This document shows positions 9,010 to 17,831 of a DNA stretch of 64,000 nt, in pieces. Made by a program: the position numbers and the translations under genes. Under the pieces are notes generated by a model. It made no database searches, was not told the origin of the DNA, and worked only from the letters and a program-made list of their open reading frames with translations. Where the stretch lies: NCBI GenBank assembly GCA_029776155.1, contig JAKOTU010000089.1, positions 17,805 through 81,804 of the forward strand, read 5' to 3'. Origin of the DNA: Bacillota bacterium. GTDB taxonomy: Bacteria; Bacillota; Limnochordia; Darwinibacteriales; Darwinibacteriaceae. How positions within the stretch are numbered: the first letter of the stretch is position 1; each line of letters starts with the position of its first letter.

Positions 9010-9023
9010 TTGAAGCGGGTTAA
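9010..9023. promoter_or_regulatory. Possible LacI-type operator upstream of the LacI gene
   Basis: TTGAAGCGGGTTAA matches the 7836 site at 12 of 14 positions but is less symmetrical. It lies 16 bases upstream of the LacI start codon and could mediate autoregulation. Confidence 0.4.
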
Positions 9024-9194
9024 ATCCACGCTACATAAATGGGCACGGCAAAGTGCAACGTGTCTCTTATTATTTGACACCGATTCACAATATCCTTCTC
9101 AGGGAGGACCCTTTCTTAATTCTGCCGTCAAGACCATGACTTTCGTAGTGCAGAGAAGTCCCGAAGTCAACACCGGCCAGATGTTGAATCAACA

Positions 9195-9234
9195 AAGGGA
9201 CATCCGTCCTAATAAGAGACTAGGATGTCCCCTT
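9195..9234 (-). terminator. Terminator-like hairpin after the SorC-family gene
   Basis: Arms AAGGGACATCC (9195-9205) and GGATGTCCCCTT (9223-9234) pair around a loop that can form an alternative TCCTA/TAGGA stem. On the minus strand it follows the SorC stop by about 30 bases and is followed by TTTGTT. The rest of the roughly 270-base gap up to the SorC gene holds no supported gene. Confidence 0.55.
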
Positions 9235-9264
9235 CCGGGTCACCTAACACATACACGCACAAAC

Positions 9265-10242
9265 CTAGCTTCTCCTGGCTTTTCCCATACTTAGCTGCGT
9301 CTGGGACACAGGGTGTTCCAAAACGCGCCGCGCCGTGTCTTCATCGGTAATAAGGACGTTCACGAAACCTCCCAGCACCGCACCGATGATGGATTCAACT
9401 TTGTCCTGGCCGCCGGCTACGCCAATCACCGTGTCAATAGATTTGAGACGGTCACTCCCGATGACAATCATCCGGTCGTGAAAATCAGACTCGATGATCC
9501 GACCGTAGATATCATAGTGGTACAACAGAACTTCACCGACGGCGCCTTTGGCGCGGAAATCTTCCAGTTCGTAGTGAGATACGTAACCCGTCTCGAACAG
9601 CGTAGAAGACTCCGTTACGTTACCTATACCTACCATGCACAGCTCGATTCTGTCCATCTTCCTAAAAACGCTCTCCAGAAGGCTTTCCTTCATGATCGCT
9701 TCTTTGAGGATGGTAGAATCCACTACAGCCGGAGCAGGTAGGTATTCAACATCCGAATGGTAAAGCTCCCCCAGTTTATGGATGATCGTGAAGGGGTTCA
9801 CTGCGTACTTGGTTGTCAAACCTCCAACGACAGACACGAAGTTGACTTCGCACCGCCCCTTAGGTTCCAGGAAGTTGACCACCTCGTGCACCATACGCCC
9901 CCAAGAGACCCCCACCGTCATGCCCGACCGAAGCTTCGAATCAAAAACGCTAGCGGTTTTAACTGCTATTTGGCGAGTGGCAAAGGTCTTGTTGGAGGGC
10001 GTCATGACTACGTACGCTTCTTTCAGGCCAAAGTTGCGTTTCAGATCCTTTCCCAAGTTGATACAGTGGACAAGCGGATCCTCGATCAGCACGCGCACTA
10101 TACCCGTGTCCATGCATTTCTGCAATAGTCGCTGGACCTTGACTCTAGACAGATCTAGCTCCTTGGCGATCTCGCTTTGAGTCTTGTGTTCATAATAGTA
10201 TCTGATTGCCACTTCCACTTCCAAGCGGTTGTCTTCGAACAT
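9265..10242 (-). CDS. SorC-family sugar-sensing transcriptional regulator
   Basis: 325-residue regulator with an N-terminal helix-turn-helix (about residues 18-45, TQSEIAKELDLSRVKVQRLL) and a large SorC/DeoR-C sugar-phosphate-binding domain of the GlcN6P-deaminase fold (GMTVGVSWGRMV, SVVGGLTTKY, IGVAGGQDKVESIIGAVLGG). The ATG start is preceded by GAGGGG. It is 36 bases downstream of the FGGY kinase on the same strand and probably co-transcribed with it. SorC proteins usually sense a phosphorylated sugar, so it may read the product of that kinase. Its targets are not visible. Confidence 0.92.
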   Translation of the reverse strand: MFEDNRLEVEVAIRYYYEHKTQSEIAKELDLSRVKVQRLLQKCMDTGIVRVLIEDPLVHCINLGKDLKRNFGLKEAYVVMTPSNKTFATRQIAVKTASVFDSKLRSGMTVGVSWGRMVHEVVNFLEPKGRCEVNFVSVVGGLTTKYAVNPFTIIHKLGELYHSDVEYLPAPAVVDSTILKEAIMKESLLESVFRKMDRIELCMVGIGNVTESSTLFETGYVSHYELEDFRAKGAVGEVLLYHYDIYGRIIESDFHDRMIVIGSDRLKSIDTVIGVAGGQDKVESIIGAVLGGFVNVLITDEDTARRVLEHPVSQTQLSMGKARRS

Positions 10243-10278
10243 AACATACCCCTCACCAATACCTGGGTATAGTCTTTC

Positions 10279-12141
10279 TTAGATATAACCCGTTACTTCA
10301 GCCAATTCCTGATACAGCCCTTTCAGCGCAGGATACGGTTTCCTGAACACGCCGTACAGGCCATCATACACCGCTGTGTGCTCTGCGATAGGTTCATGGT
10401 GATCCGTCCAGGAAACCCACTGCTTCACCACATCGTACGAATCAAACAGACCCACTCCAACTCCTGCGTTAATCGCGTTGCCAAACGGCGCCCCTTTGTT
10501 TTCCTGCATATAGGCCCCGGGAATGTTCAGCACATCACATACAATCTGCCGCCAAACGGCACTCTGGGCTCCTCCTTCGCCCATAACAAGCGGATATTTG
10601 ATCTCTATGCCACTGCCTTTCATCAACTCGAAGTTGTGGCGCAGACCGTAGGCCACTGACTCCATCATTGCCCTAATTAAGTGTGAACGAGTGTGGGCCA
10701 GTGACCACCCAAACACCACTCCCCGGGCTAAAGGGTCCCAGATTGGTGTACGTTCACCCATGAAATACGGGAGCACAATTAGACCATCACTGCCCGGAGG
10801 CACTTTGCCGGCAGCCATGCTAAGGACCAGGAACACCGTTTCAACCTGCACAATGTCAGCCATGATCTGGCGCCATAAAGCGCTGACTGCTCCTCCCTCT
10901 ACTAGGCCCAGAGAGGGCAGCACTTTAACCCCGTGTTCCCTCACAATTTCAATGTTCTGACGTACACCGAAACCAACGCCCTCCATTAAGCTGCGGATAA
11001 TATGGCCGCGCCCGTGGCTAAGGGACAGTCCGAAGAGAATACCCCGAGCCTCTGCATCCCAAACGGGAGTTCGCTCACCCATAAAATAGGGTAGAGTGAT
11101 CAGCCCATCGCAACCCGGAGCGACTTTGGCTGCTTCAAGATTCATGATGTCATAAGCGCTAACACCCAACTCTCTGCCGGCTATGCGCTCCTGTTGGCCG
11201 AAATTATCCCTGAACCAACGAATCAGCGCTCCACCGGCCACCATTGCCGCAGCCGTAAAGTACTTACGCTCAGACTCCACCACGTGGGGGAGAATTATCA
11301 ACCCAGGGGCAAAAAACTCATCATCGTGAGCCACACCCCAACATGCGGCAGTACCCATGGTTAGAGCGTTTTCACCATCATCAATCACTCCCATAGACAA
11401 CCAAGCCGCATTGGCATCTACGGTTCCAGCCACCACAGGTGTGCCTTCGGCTAGACCCGTCACTTGGGCCGCTTCCGCGGTTACTTCCCCCACCACCTCA
11501 TCGCAAGGATAGAGTTCTGGCAGGACGTCATACCTGATACCCAGGCGCTTTACCATGTCTTCGTCCCAGCGGCGCCTGCGAATGTCAAAACAGATGCCCA
11601 TCAGGGCGGCGTTGGAATAGTCCGTTACCGCTTTTCCGGTGAGCTTTAGAAGCGGGTAATCCTTAGGGTTCAAGACCTTATAGGCCCGCTCATAGGCAGC
11701 AGGTGCATTATCTCTTTCCCACATAAGTTTGGTGATGCCATAATAAGGGTCCACCGGATTAGCACTTAATTCAAAGATGGCATCCTCCCCGATTTCCTTC
11801 TTGATCCATTCACTTTGAGTTATCGCTCGGCGGTCCATCCAAATGTGGGATGGACGCAGCGGCTTATGATTTTCGTCAACCAAGATGCAGGCAGGGGACA
11901 TACCGCTCAAACCTACACCACCGATGTCCTTTGGTGACACTCCCGAACTCTCGATAGCTACCCTGATGGTCTCGGCCGCGGCTTGCCAGTAAACCTCCGG
12001 ATCGTGTTCCGCCCAGCCGGGTTGAGGAGTGTGCAGACAATACTCAACAAAATGGTGCCCAAGAACCTGTCCGTGAAGGTCCATGACAACCGCTTTGGTT
12101 CCTCCCGTCCCAATGTCACACCCTACTAGGTACTTTTTCAC
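10279..12141 (-). CDS. FGGY carbohydrate kinase, 620 residues, with duplicated C-terminal segment
   Basis: FGGY-family sugar kinase (xylulokinase/gluconokinase-like) starting VGCDIGTGGTKAVVMDLHG, with IWMDRRA and TVDANAAWLSMG landmarks. The family is normally about 500 residues. The extra length comes from a segment that occurs twice: residues about 337-433 and 444-540, both running from the GxDGLI-LPYFMGERTP motif to WRQI--D, about 56% identical by hand count. The GTG start follows GAGGGGG. The second copy continues into a normal FGGY C-terminus (GAPFGNAINAGVGVG). The most economical explanation is an in-frame fusion of two related kinase genes by deletion between them. Whether the product folds and works is uncertain. 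Confidence 0.85.
   Translation of the reverse strand: MKKYLVGCDIGTGGTKAVVMDLHGQVLGHHFVEYCLHTPQPGWAEHDPEVYWQAAAETIRVAIESSGVSPKDIGGVGLSGMSPACILVDENHKPLRPSHIWMDRRAITQSEWIKKEIGEDAIFELSANPVDPYYGITKLMWERDNAPAAYERAYKVLNPKDYPLLKLTGKAVTDYSNAALMGICFDIRRRRWDEDMVKRLGIRYDVLPELYPCDEVVGEVTAEAAQVTGLAEGTPVVAGTVDANAAWLSMGVIDDGENALTMGTAACWGVAHDDEFFAPGLIILPHVVESERKYFTAAAMVAGGALIRWFRDNFGQQERIAGRELGVSAYDIMNLEAAKVAPGCDGLITLPYFMGERTPVWDAEARGILFGLSLSHGRGHIIRSLMEGVGFGVRQNIEIVREHGVKVLPSLGLVEGGAVSALWRQIMADIVQVETVFLVLSMAAGKVPPGSDGLIVLPYFMGERTPIWDPLARGVVFGWSLAHTRSHLIRAMMESVAYGLRHNFELMKGSGIEIKYPLVMGEGGAQSAVWRQIVCDVLNIPGAYMQENKGAPFGNAINAGVGVGLFDSYDVVKQWVSWTDHHEPIAEHTAVYDGLYGVFRKPYPALKGLYQELAEVTGYI
10522..10812 (-). repeat. 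Second copy of FGGY C-terminal segment
   Basis: Codes for residues about 444-540 of the FGGY kinase. It aligns without gaps to the copy at 10843-11133, offset by 107 codons, and carries the same LPYFMGERTP and VWRQI motifs. Confidence 0.8.
10843..11133 (-). repeat. First copy of FGGY C-terminal segment
   Basis: Codes for residues about 337-433 of the FGGY kinase. The two copies differ at over 40% of residues, too diverged for a fresh tandem duplication. Confidence 0.8.
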
Positions 12142-12336
12142 TATCGCTACCCCCTCACATTAATGCGATTTTAATACCCCGTTGATCGTAAGATAACTTT
12201 CTCCGCAAACACTCCGATTCATTCCTAATTTTGTTCTTTTGCTCACATGCTTAGCATTTGCTCTATCAAAATGTCTTCATTGTGAATTGTGCATAGTTGT
12301 CCTTGCGGTGGGGCCGTGCAACGCAGCACCCAGGGC

Positions 12337-12371
12337 AAAAAAAAATGAGTAGAGCAACTCATCTGCTCTAC
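12337..12371 (-). terminator. Rho-independent terminator of chemoreceptor gene 1
   Basis: 8-bp stem GTAGAGCA/TGCTCTAC followed on the minus strand by TCA and a run of nine T. A strong intrinsic terminator 18 bases beyond the chemoreceptor stop. The rest of the 12142-12336 gap should hold the promoter of the FGGY-SorC pair; no clear operator was found there. Confidence 0.85.
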
Positions 12372-12389
12372 CCACTTCATGATTCCATC

Positions 12390-13985
12390 CTATACCTTAA
12401 AATACTGCACCAATCTCTGTAGTTCGGTAACAGCGGAGGCGATCTCGTTCATGGATGCTGCGATCTCTTCTAGGGATGCAGACTGCTCTTCACTGCTGGC
12501 GGCAATCTCTTCCCCTGCAGCAGAGAGGTCGCTGATGGCACCAGCCGCCCGGTTGATGGCCCTAGACAGCTCATCGAAGACCTGCTGCACTTCTTCAAAC
12601 ATCTGGCCGCTCTTAGTGACCGTATCCTTACCCTCAGATACCTTGCGGGAACTGTGCTCGCTCTTCTCCACCGTATCCCGGACAATGCGCTGCATGCTGC
12701 CAATTAACTCAGCGATCTCACTGGCTGCATCCGCCGATTCTTCAGCGAGCTTGCGCACTTCCTCGGACACCACCGAAAAGCCCCGGCCATGCTCGCCTGC
12801 CCTGGCCGCCTCAATGGCCGCATTCAAGGCCAGGAGGTTGGTCTGTTCGGCAATGTCGGTAATCATGCCCACAATAGCCCGGATCCGATCAGACTGATCG
12901 TTGAGCTCCAGGATCTCATCCCGCAGCTGGGTTACGGCCAGATCGATCTCGCCCATTACCGCTAAGGTGCGCTCAATCTGCCGGCTGCCCTCAGCAGTCT
13001 TCTCCAAGGTCTCTTTAGCCATCTCGGCAATGTCCTGGGTCTGTTCGTTCAACGTGGTCACGGAACCTGCGAACTCATTGGTTGTGGTGGAAACGGACGC
13101 CACAGAACTGGAAGTCTCCTCCACAGCCGCGGCCACCTGGGCAGTACTGCTGGCCGTTTGGGCAGACACATCGGCAATTTTCAGCATCATTTCCTGCAGC
13201 TTAGCGATGAAGGAGTTCATACCTTGGGCCAACCTGGCCAGTTCATCCTTCCCCTGCACAGGTAAGCGCTGGGTGAGATCTCCGCCGCCGCGCCCCAACT
13301 CCTCCACCAGTTCCACGGTCCTGCGCAGGGAGCGCACGATGGAATAGACGGTTAGAAAACCTAGGAACACCGCGATCAAAAGCGCCACAGCGATGACAGA
13401 TATGGTGATAACATTGGACGCTACAGCCATCTGCTTAGCCTGTTCTTCCAGCTCCGCGGCCTCCAGGTTCACCAGATCGATGATCTGATTAAGTCCGTTA
13501 TGTAACTCTTCCAGGTGGGCCACAGTGGTATCGTTGTAGATAATCCGGGCACTGCCCCACACCGTGTCCACGTAGTCAAAGGCAGCTAGCCTGTTTACCA
13601 CCGTCGCTGCCGAGCTGTGCAGCTTTTCATGGGGCTCCGCCAGGGCCAGGTAAGCAGCCTGGAGCTCCTCTGGTAAGCTGGCAAACTGCTCCGATTCTAA
13701 AAACTCATGATACCACAACCCTAAGGCACACTGGGTAGGATCCAGTTCAATGGTGAACGGCTGTTGGAGGCTGAGGGCATTGGATAGCTCCAGAGCCCAC
13801 TCCATGTGATCCATCTTCAAGTCTTCCAGCAAAGAGACGTGGTTCAGGGCCACCTGAGCCTGGTCGTTGGTCTTCACCACCCGGTCCAGCATGAGCAGGG
13901 AGACCACCCCCAAAGCCCCGATGCAGATGATGAGCAGAACAATGACTCCGTACAGCTTCTGGGAAATCCTCAAGTTTTTCAGCAC
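12390..13985 (-). CDS. Methyl-accepting chemotaxis protein 1 with CZB-type zinc-binding sensor region
   Basis: Transmembrane chemoreceptor of about 531 residues. TM1 is at residues 11-32, a sensor region of about 155 residues is followed by TM2 (about 190-217), a HAMP domain (about 212-265, with [19 protein letters not shown]) and the signalling hairpin with its conserved tip [20 protein letters not shown]. The sensor region shows the CZB pattern: His60-x-x-Trp63, Cys86 in CALGLWY, His119 and His123 in PHEKLH. These are the expected zinc ligands. The frame opens earlier (14066), but I prefer the GTG at 13985: the upstream GGATTGGTGGTA is conserved before the paralogue at 47133. It probably reports zinc, redox or a sugar-related signal to CheA; the ligand is not established. 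Confidence 0.9.
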   Translation of the reverse strand: MLKNLRISQKLYGVIVLLIICIGALGVVSLLMLDRVVKTNDQAQVALNHVSLLEDLKMDHMEWALELSNALSLQQPFTIELDPTQCALGLWYHEFLESEQFASLPEELQAAYLALAEPHEKLHSSAATVVNRLAAFDYVDTVWGSARIIYNDTTVAHLEELHNGLNQIIDLVNLEAAELEEQAKQMAVASNVITISVIAVALLIAVFLGFLTVYSIVRSLRRTVELVEELGRGGGDLTQRLPVQGKDELARLAQGMNSFIAKLQEMMLKIADVSAQTASSTAQVAAAVEETSSSVASVSTTTNEFAGSVTTLNEQTQDIAEMAKETLEKTAEGSRQIERTLAVMGEIDLAVTQLRDEILELNDQSDRIRAIVGMITDIAEQTNLLALNAAIEAARAGEHGRGFSVVSEEVRKLAEESADAASEIAELIGSMQRIVRDTVEKSEHSSRKVSEGKDTVTKSGQMFEEVQQVFDELSRAINRAAGAISDLSAAGEEIAASSEEQSASLEEIAASMNEIASAVTELQRLVQYFKV

Positions 13986-14133
13986 AGTAATACCACCAAT
14001 CCTCCGCGTGCTATAGTTGAGTTGGCGAACTCTTATCAATAGGTTAAATACCGCGCCTGTCCCCAATTTCCTGCTTGCTGGAAGCAGGTTTGGGAAAATA
14101 GGACCTCTGCCCTAGGCCAGGGGCAAGTTGGGC

Positions 14134-14171
14134 AAAAAAAGGGGGATGCCCCCAGCTCTGGGAACATCCCC
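14134..14171 (-). terminator. Rho-independent terminator of operon T2
   Basis: Stem GGGGATG/CATCCCC with an internal loop, followed on the minus strand by seven T. It lies 13 bases past the T2 binding-protein stop and ends the aldolase-to-binding-protein operon. Confidence 0.85.
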
Positions 14172-14184
14172 TTCCGGTATACGA

Positions 14185-15138
14185 CTACCGGTTCAGGTAC
14201 TCGTCTACGTTTTCTTGGGTGACCAGCACGAAGTCGATCATGGTCTCCTTCGGCACTTCCTCACCGTTGAGCACCTTCATGGCCAGCTCAATGGCTTTCA
14301 GAACTTGGCCAGCGCCGTCTTGGTAAACGGTTGCCCGCAGCTCACCGTTCTTCACCATGGTGAGGGGACCAATGTTGCCGTCAACGCCGATGCACACGAT
14401 GTCGCTTCTGCCAGCAGCGTTCATGGCTGCCTGTACTGCGGAGGACATATCGTCGTTGTCGCAGATGATGGCATTGAGGCGATCACCGAACTTGGTCAGC
14501 CAGTCTTCGGCAAAGCGTACGGCCTTCTCTGCCTGCCACTCAGCGGACTGCTCATCGAGCATGACCCAGTTGGGCTGGTTGTCCATGATGTTGTGGATAC
14601 CAATGCCGCGCTCGATCTGGGCGGAGTTGCCGATGATGCCCATCAGGTGAGCATAGCCGCCGCCTTGAGGAATCTGCTCGAGGATGAACTGGGCCATCAT
14701 CTCGCCAGCTTGAACGTCGTCGGAGCCAACGTAGGCGGTAGCCAGTTCGTCGGTGTTGTCGGTCTTGGAGTTCACAACGATTACGGGCAGACCTACTTCC
14801 TGGGCCCTAACCAGCATGGGGGCGCAGCCAGCTGCTTCAGCGGGCAGCATAATCACGATATCTGCTCCCATGTTGATAGCGTCTTCCAGGAGGTTGTTCT
14901 GTGTAATCGGGTCAGTCAGGCCGTCCAGCAAGAACCAGTTAGCGATTTTGCCTTGGGCTTTCAGGTTGTTGAGTTCACGAGTGGCCGCGCCGTTGAGGGT
15001 GGCGTGGAAAGCGTCAACGGTGTTCTTGGCGATGTAGGCGATTACCCACTCGCCTTCCTTCTTCTGGGCAAAAGCAACGGAACCAAAGACCAAGCTAAAC
15101 AGGGCAATCATTACCAATAGCTTGCCGACTTTTCTCAT
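14185..15138 (-). CDS. CUT2 ABC sugar-binding protein (T2), RbsB-like
   Basis: 317-residue periplasmic binding protein with a non-lipoprotein signal peptide (cleavage near AFA-QKK). The mature domain begins EWVIAYIAKNTVDAFH and carries typical hinge-crossing ribose-binding landmarks (IVIMLPAEAAG, DNDDMSSAVQAAM, IVCIGVDGNIGP). The start is ATG behind GGAGGG. It is the last gene of its operon, after ATPase and permease (order A-C-B), separated from the permease by 154 bases that could carry an additional promoter. Metabolic neighbours point to a pentose or hexose aldose or ketose as ligand. Confidence 0.93.
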   Translation of the reverse strand: MRKVGKLLVMIALFSLVFGSVAFAQKKEGEWVIAYIAKNTVDAFHATLNGAATRELNNLKAQGKIANWFLLDGLTDPITQNNLLEDAINMGADIVIMLPAEAAGCAPMLVRAQEVGLPVIVVNSKTDNTDELATAYVGSDDVQAGEMMAQFILEQIPQGGGYAHLMGIIGNSAQIERGIGIHNIMDNQPNWVMLDEQSAEWQAEKAVRFAEDWLTKFGDRLNAIICDNDDMSSAVQAAMNAAGRSDIVCIGVDGNIGPLTMVKNGELRATVYQDGAGQVLKAIELAMKVLNGEEVPKETMIDFVLVTQENVDEYLNR

Positions 15139-15292
15139 TCTGGAATCCCTCCGAATTGAATAGTACTCAGCTGCAGATAAATGAAATCATGTTCCCAGAA
15201 CCAATTCTACCAACCATGGTGACATCCTCCCTGCTACCCCGATAGAGTCCCCCCTCTCTACGTAACTAGTTGGCCAAGCCTGCAAAAGGTAA

Positions 15293-16285
15293 TTAATCAA
15301 GCCTTCTTTTTCTTACGATAATATCCAGGATAACTGCGCCGCAAATGAGCAGCCCTTTAGTAATGGTCTGCCAGTAGGAGCTGATCCCCAGCAAGTTCAT
15401 GCCGTTGTAGATCAGACCGATAATCAGGATACCTGCAATGGTGCCGGGAATACTGGCCACGCCACCGGCGAAGGAAGTGCCGCCGATAACTGCCGCGGCG
15501 ATGGCATCGGTCTCATAGCCCACCCCGATATTGGGCTGTGCTGCGTTGATGCGGCTAGTCATAATCACCCCGGCAACACCAGCCATAAAACCCATGATCA
15601 TGAAAGTGGCGGTTCTGGTCCAGAACACGTTCACGCCCGAGGCCTTCGCGGCGTTTATGTTGCCGCCCACCGCAAAGACGTAGCGCCCCAGCTTGGTATG
15701 GTGGAGAATGATGTAAGCTAGGATGGCCAGTACAATCAGGGCAATTACGGGATAGGGAATCAAATCCCACAGCTTGCCAGAACCAATGTTCCTAAACTGA
15801 ATGTTGGCCAAGGATTGGGAGTAACCCCCGGAGAGAATATAAGCAATACCCCTGATCACCAACTGGGTAGCCAGTGTAACCACGAAGGGGAACATGTTCA
15901 GCTTGGAGATCAGTGCCCCGTTTAAGAAGCCAAAGAAAGTAGTAACGATCACGGGCACGATGCAGGCCAGCCAGATGCTGCCTCCGCTGTTGAGAATCAT
16001 CCCGATGATTACACTAGTGAGCGCCAGCATGGAGCCGATGGACAGGTCAATACCGCCTGCCGCAATTACAAAAACCATGCCCAGCGTGAGAATACCGTTA
16101 ATGGATACCTGCAAGAGAATACTGATGATGTTTCTGCTGGTGAGAAAGTAAGGCGATACGAAAGACAGGATGGCAAACAGTAACAGTGCAATGATGCCGA
16201 TACTGTGCTTCTTCACAAAAGCACTGATTCGGTGGCGACTAAAACTTACCGCCTTCTTCTCCCCTTGTGTTGCCCACATCCCCAA
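15293..16285 (-). CDS. CUT2 ABC sugar permease (T2)
   Basis: Single ribose-type permease of 330 residues, which should act as a homodimer because no second permease is present in this operon. The cytoplasmic N-terminus is about 30 residues long. Family motifs are GGIDLSIGSMLALTSV, GRYVFAVGGN and AVIGGTSFAGGV. The ATG start lies behind AGGAGG, six bases after the ATPase stop. Confidence 0.93.
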   Translation of the reverse strand: MGMWATQGEKKAVSFSRHRISAFVKKHSIGIIALLLFAILSFVSPYFLTSRNIISILLQVSINGILTLGMVFVIAAGGIDLSIGSMLALTSVIIGMILNSGGSIWLACIVPVIVTTFFGFLNGALISKLNMFPFVVTLATQLVIRGIAYILSGGYSQSLANIQFRNIGSGKLWDLIPYPVIALIVLAILAYIILHHTKLGRYVFAVGGNINAAKASGVNVFWTRTATFMIMGFMAGVAGVIMTSRINAAQPNIGVGYETDAIAAAVIGGTSFAGGVASIPGTIAGILIIGLIYNGMNLLGISSYWQTITKGLLICGAVILDIIVRKRRLD

Positions 16286-16291
16286 AACCTC

Positions 16292-17818
16292 CTATTGTCC
16301 GAATTCTTTCGAGATAATTTCTTGCTGGCCAACCGCACCTGAGAGGATCTGTTCGCGGGTGACCTCGCCGTTAATTCTGCCTTCCCTGAAGATCAGGATC
16401 CGATCGCTCATCCCCATCACTTCAGGCAGTTCCGAGGAAACCATGATAATGGCCATACCCTGGGCAGCGAACTTGCACATCAAAGCGTAAATCTCCGATT
16501 TCGCCCCCACGTCCACACCCCGCGTCGGTTCATCCAAGATGAGTACCCTGGGGTTGGTCATGAGCCACTTGGCCAGAACCACTTTCTGTTGGTTGCCGCC
16601 GCTGAGGGACATGGCTTCGTCCTCGAGACTGGAGGCCTTCACAGCTAGGGTCTTGGCTACCTCGGCAGTCTCCACCTTCTCCCGGCGCTTGTTGATCAGA
16701 AGCTCTGGATGCTTAGCTTCCAAACTAGCCAGGGACATGTTCTCCCGGATAGGCCGGGTTAGGCAGAGCCCGTAGCCTTTGCGGTCCTCGTTCACCATGG
16801 CAATACCCTTTTGCACAGCCTCCACGGGACTGCGGATTTCGATCTCCTGGCCGTCCAAATAGAGCTTGCCGCTGGTTTTTTCATCTAGGCCGAAGATGGC
16901 ACGCATGGTCTCACTGCGCCCCGAACCTACCAGGCCAGTGATCCCCAAAATCTCACCGGCGCGCACTTCAAAGGTGATGTCATGAAACCCTCTGCCGGTG
17001 AAGCCTTCCACCTTCAGCACCACATCCCCAATCTCGCAATCTACCTTGGGGAATTGGTTGGTCACCTTGCGGCCCACCATCTTGGAGATGAGCTCATCTT
17101 TGCTCACTTCCGCCACGGGCCTGGTCCCCACATAGTGTCCGTCGCGCAGAATGGATACTGTATCGCAGATCTCAAAGATTTCTTCCATGCGGTGGGAGAT
17201 GTACACCACCGATACGCCCTTGCTTGTCAGGTCCCGGATGGTGCGGAAGAGATTCTGGGTCTCTTCTTCATCCAGCGAGGATGTGGGCTCATCCATAATA
17301 ATCAGTTTTGCGTTATAAGAGCTAGCCTTAATTATTTCCACCATCTGCGCCTGGGCCAAAGTCAGCTCGCCCATGGGCGTGCGGGGATCCATCTTGAAGT
17401 TAAAGCGCTCCAGAAGTTCCCGGGCCCTTTGGTTGGTCGCCGCCTTGTTGAGAAAAGGACTGCGTCCGAAAGTATCTTCCCTGTTCAGGAAGATGTTTTC
17501 CGCGATGGTGAGCTGGGGGATGCTGCTCAGTTCTTGGTGAATCATGGAGATCCCAGCGTTTAAGGCATCTGCCGGTCCCCGCACCACATAGGGACGCCCA
17601 TCAAAGATGATGCTCCCCGTATCTGGCTTGTGCAGCCCCATGATAATCTTCATCAGCGTGGACTTTCCGGCACCGTTGCCCCCCAACAGGGCATGTACTT
17701 CGCCTTTTTTAACCCGAAAGTCTACGTTTTCCAGGGCCTGGGTACCGCCAAACGCTTTAGAGATGCCAGTGCAGATCAAAATGTACTCGTTGGCCGCGGC
17801 CCCTTGTTGAGTAGACAT
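16292..17818 (-). CDS. CUT2 ABC sugar transporter ATPase (T2)
   Basis: Tandem-domain ATPase of about 508 residues. Domain 1: Walker A GGNGAGKST, modified signature LTLAQAQ, Walker B LIIMDEPTSS. Domain 2: GLVGSGRSE in place of Walker A, LSGGNQQKV and Walker B LILDEPTRGVDVGAK, all as usual for the family. The frame opens at 17845, but the ATG at 17818 behind GAGGGAGG is preferred. It is 13 bases downstream of the xylulokinase-like gene, so import and phosphorylation are co-expressed. Confidence 0.93.
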   Translation of the reverse strand: MSTQQGAAANEYILICTGISKAFGGTQALENVDFRVKKGEVHALLGGNGAGKSTLMKIIMGLHKPDTGSIIFDGRPYVVRGPADALNAGISMIHQELSSIPQLTIAENIFLNREDTFGRSPFLNKAATNQRARELLERFNFKMDPRTPMGELTLAQAQMVEIIKASSYNAKLIIMDEPTSSLDEEETQNLFRTIRDLTSKGVSVVYISHRMEEIFEICDTVSILRDGHYVGTRPVAEVSKDELISKMVGRKVTNQFPKVDCEIGDVVLKVEGFTGRGFHDITFEVRAGEILGITGLVGSGRSETMRAIFGLDEKTSGKLYLDGQEIEIRSPVEAVQKGIAMVNEDRKGYGLCLTRPIRENMSLASLEAKHPELLINKRREKVETAEVAKTLAVKASSLEDEAMSLSGGNQQKVVLAKWLMTNPRVLILDEPTRGVDVGAKSEIYALMCKFAAQGMAIIMVSSELPEVMGMSDRILIFREGRINGEVTREQILSGAVGQQEIISKEFGQ

Positions 17819-17831
17819 CTGCTTCCCTCCC

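Noticed and set aside
9010..9294. 94-codon plus-strand frame in the gap before the LacI gene
   Set aside because: Spans an operator-like site and a terminator hairpin and overlaps the SorC gene end; no recognisable protein.
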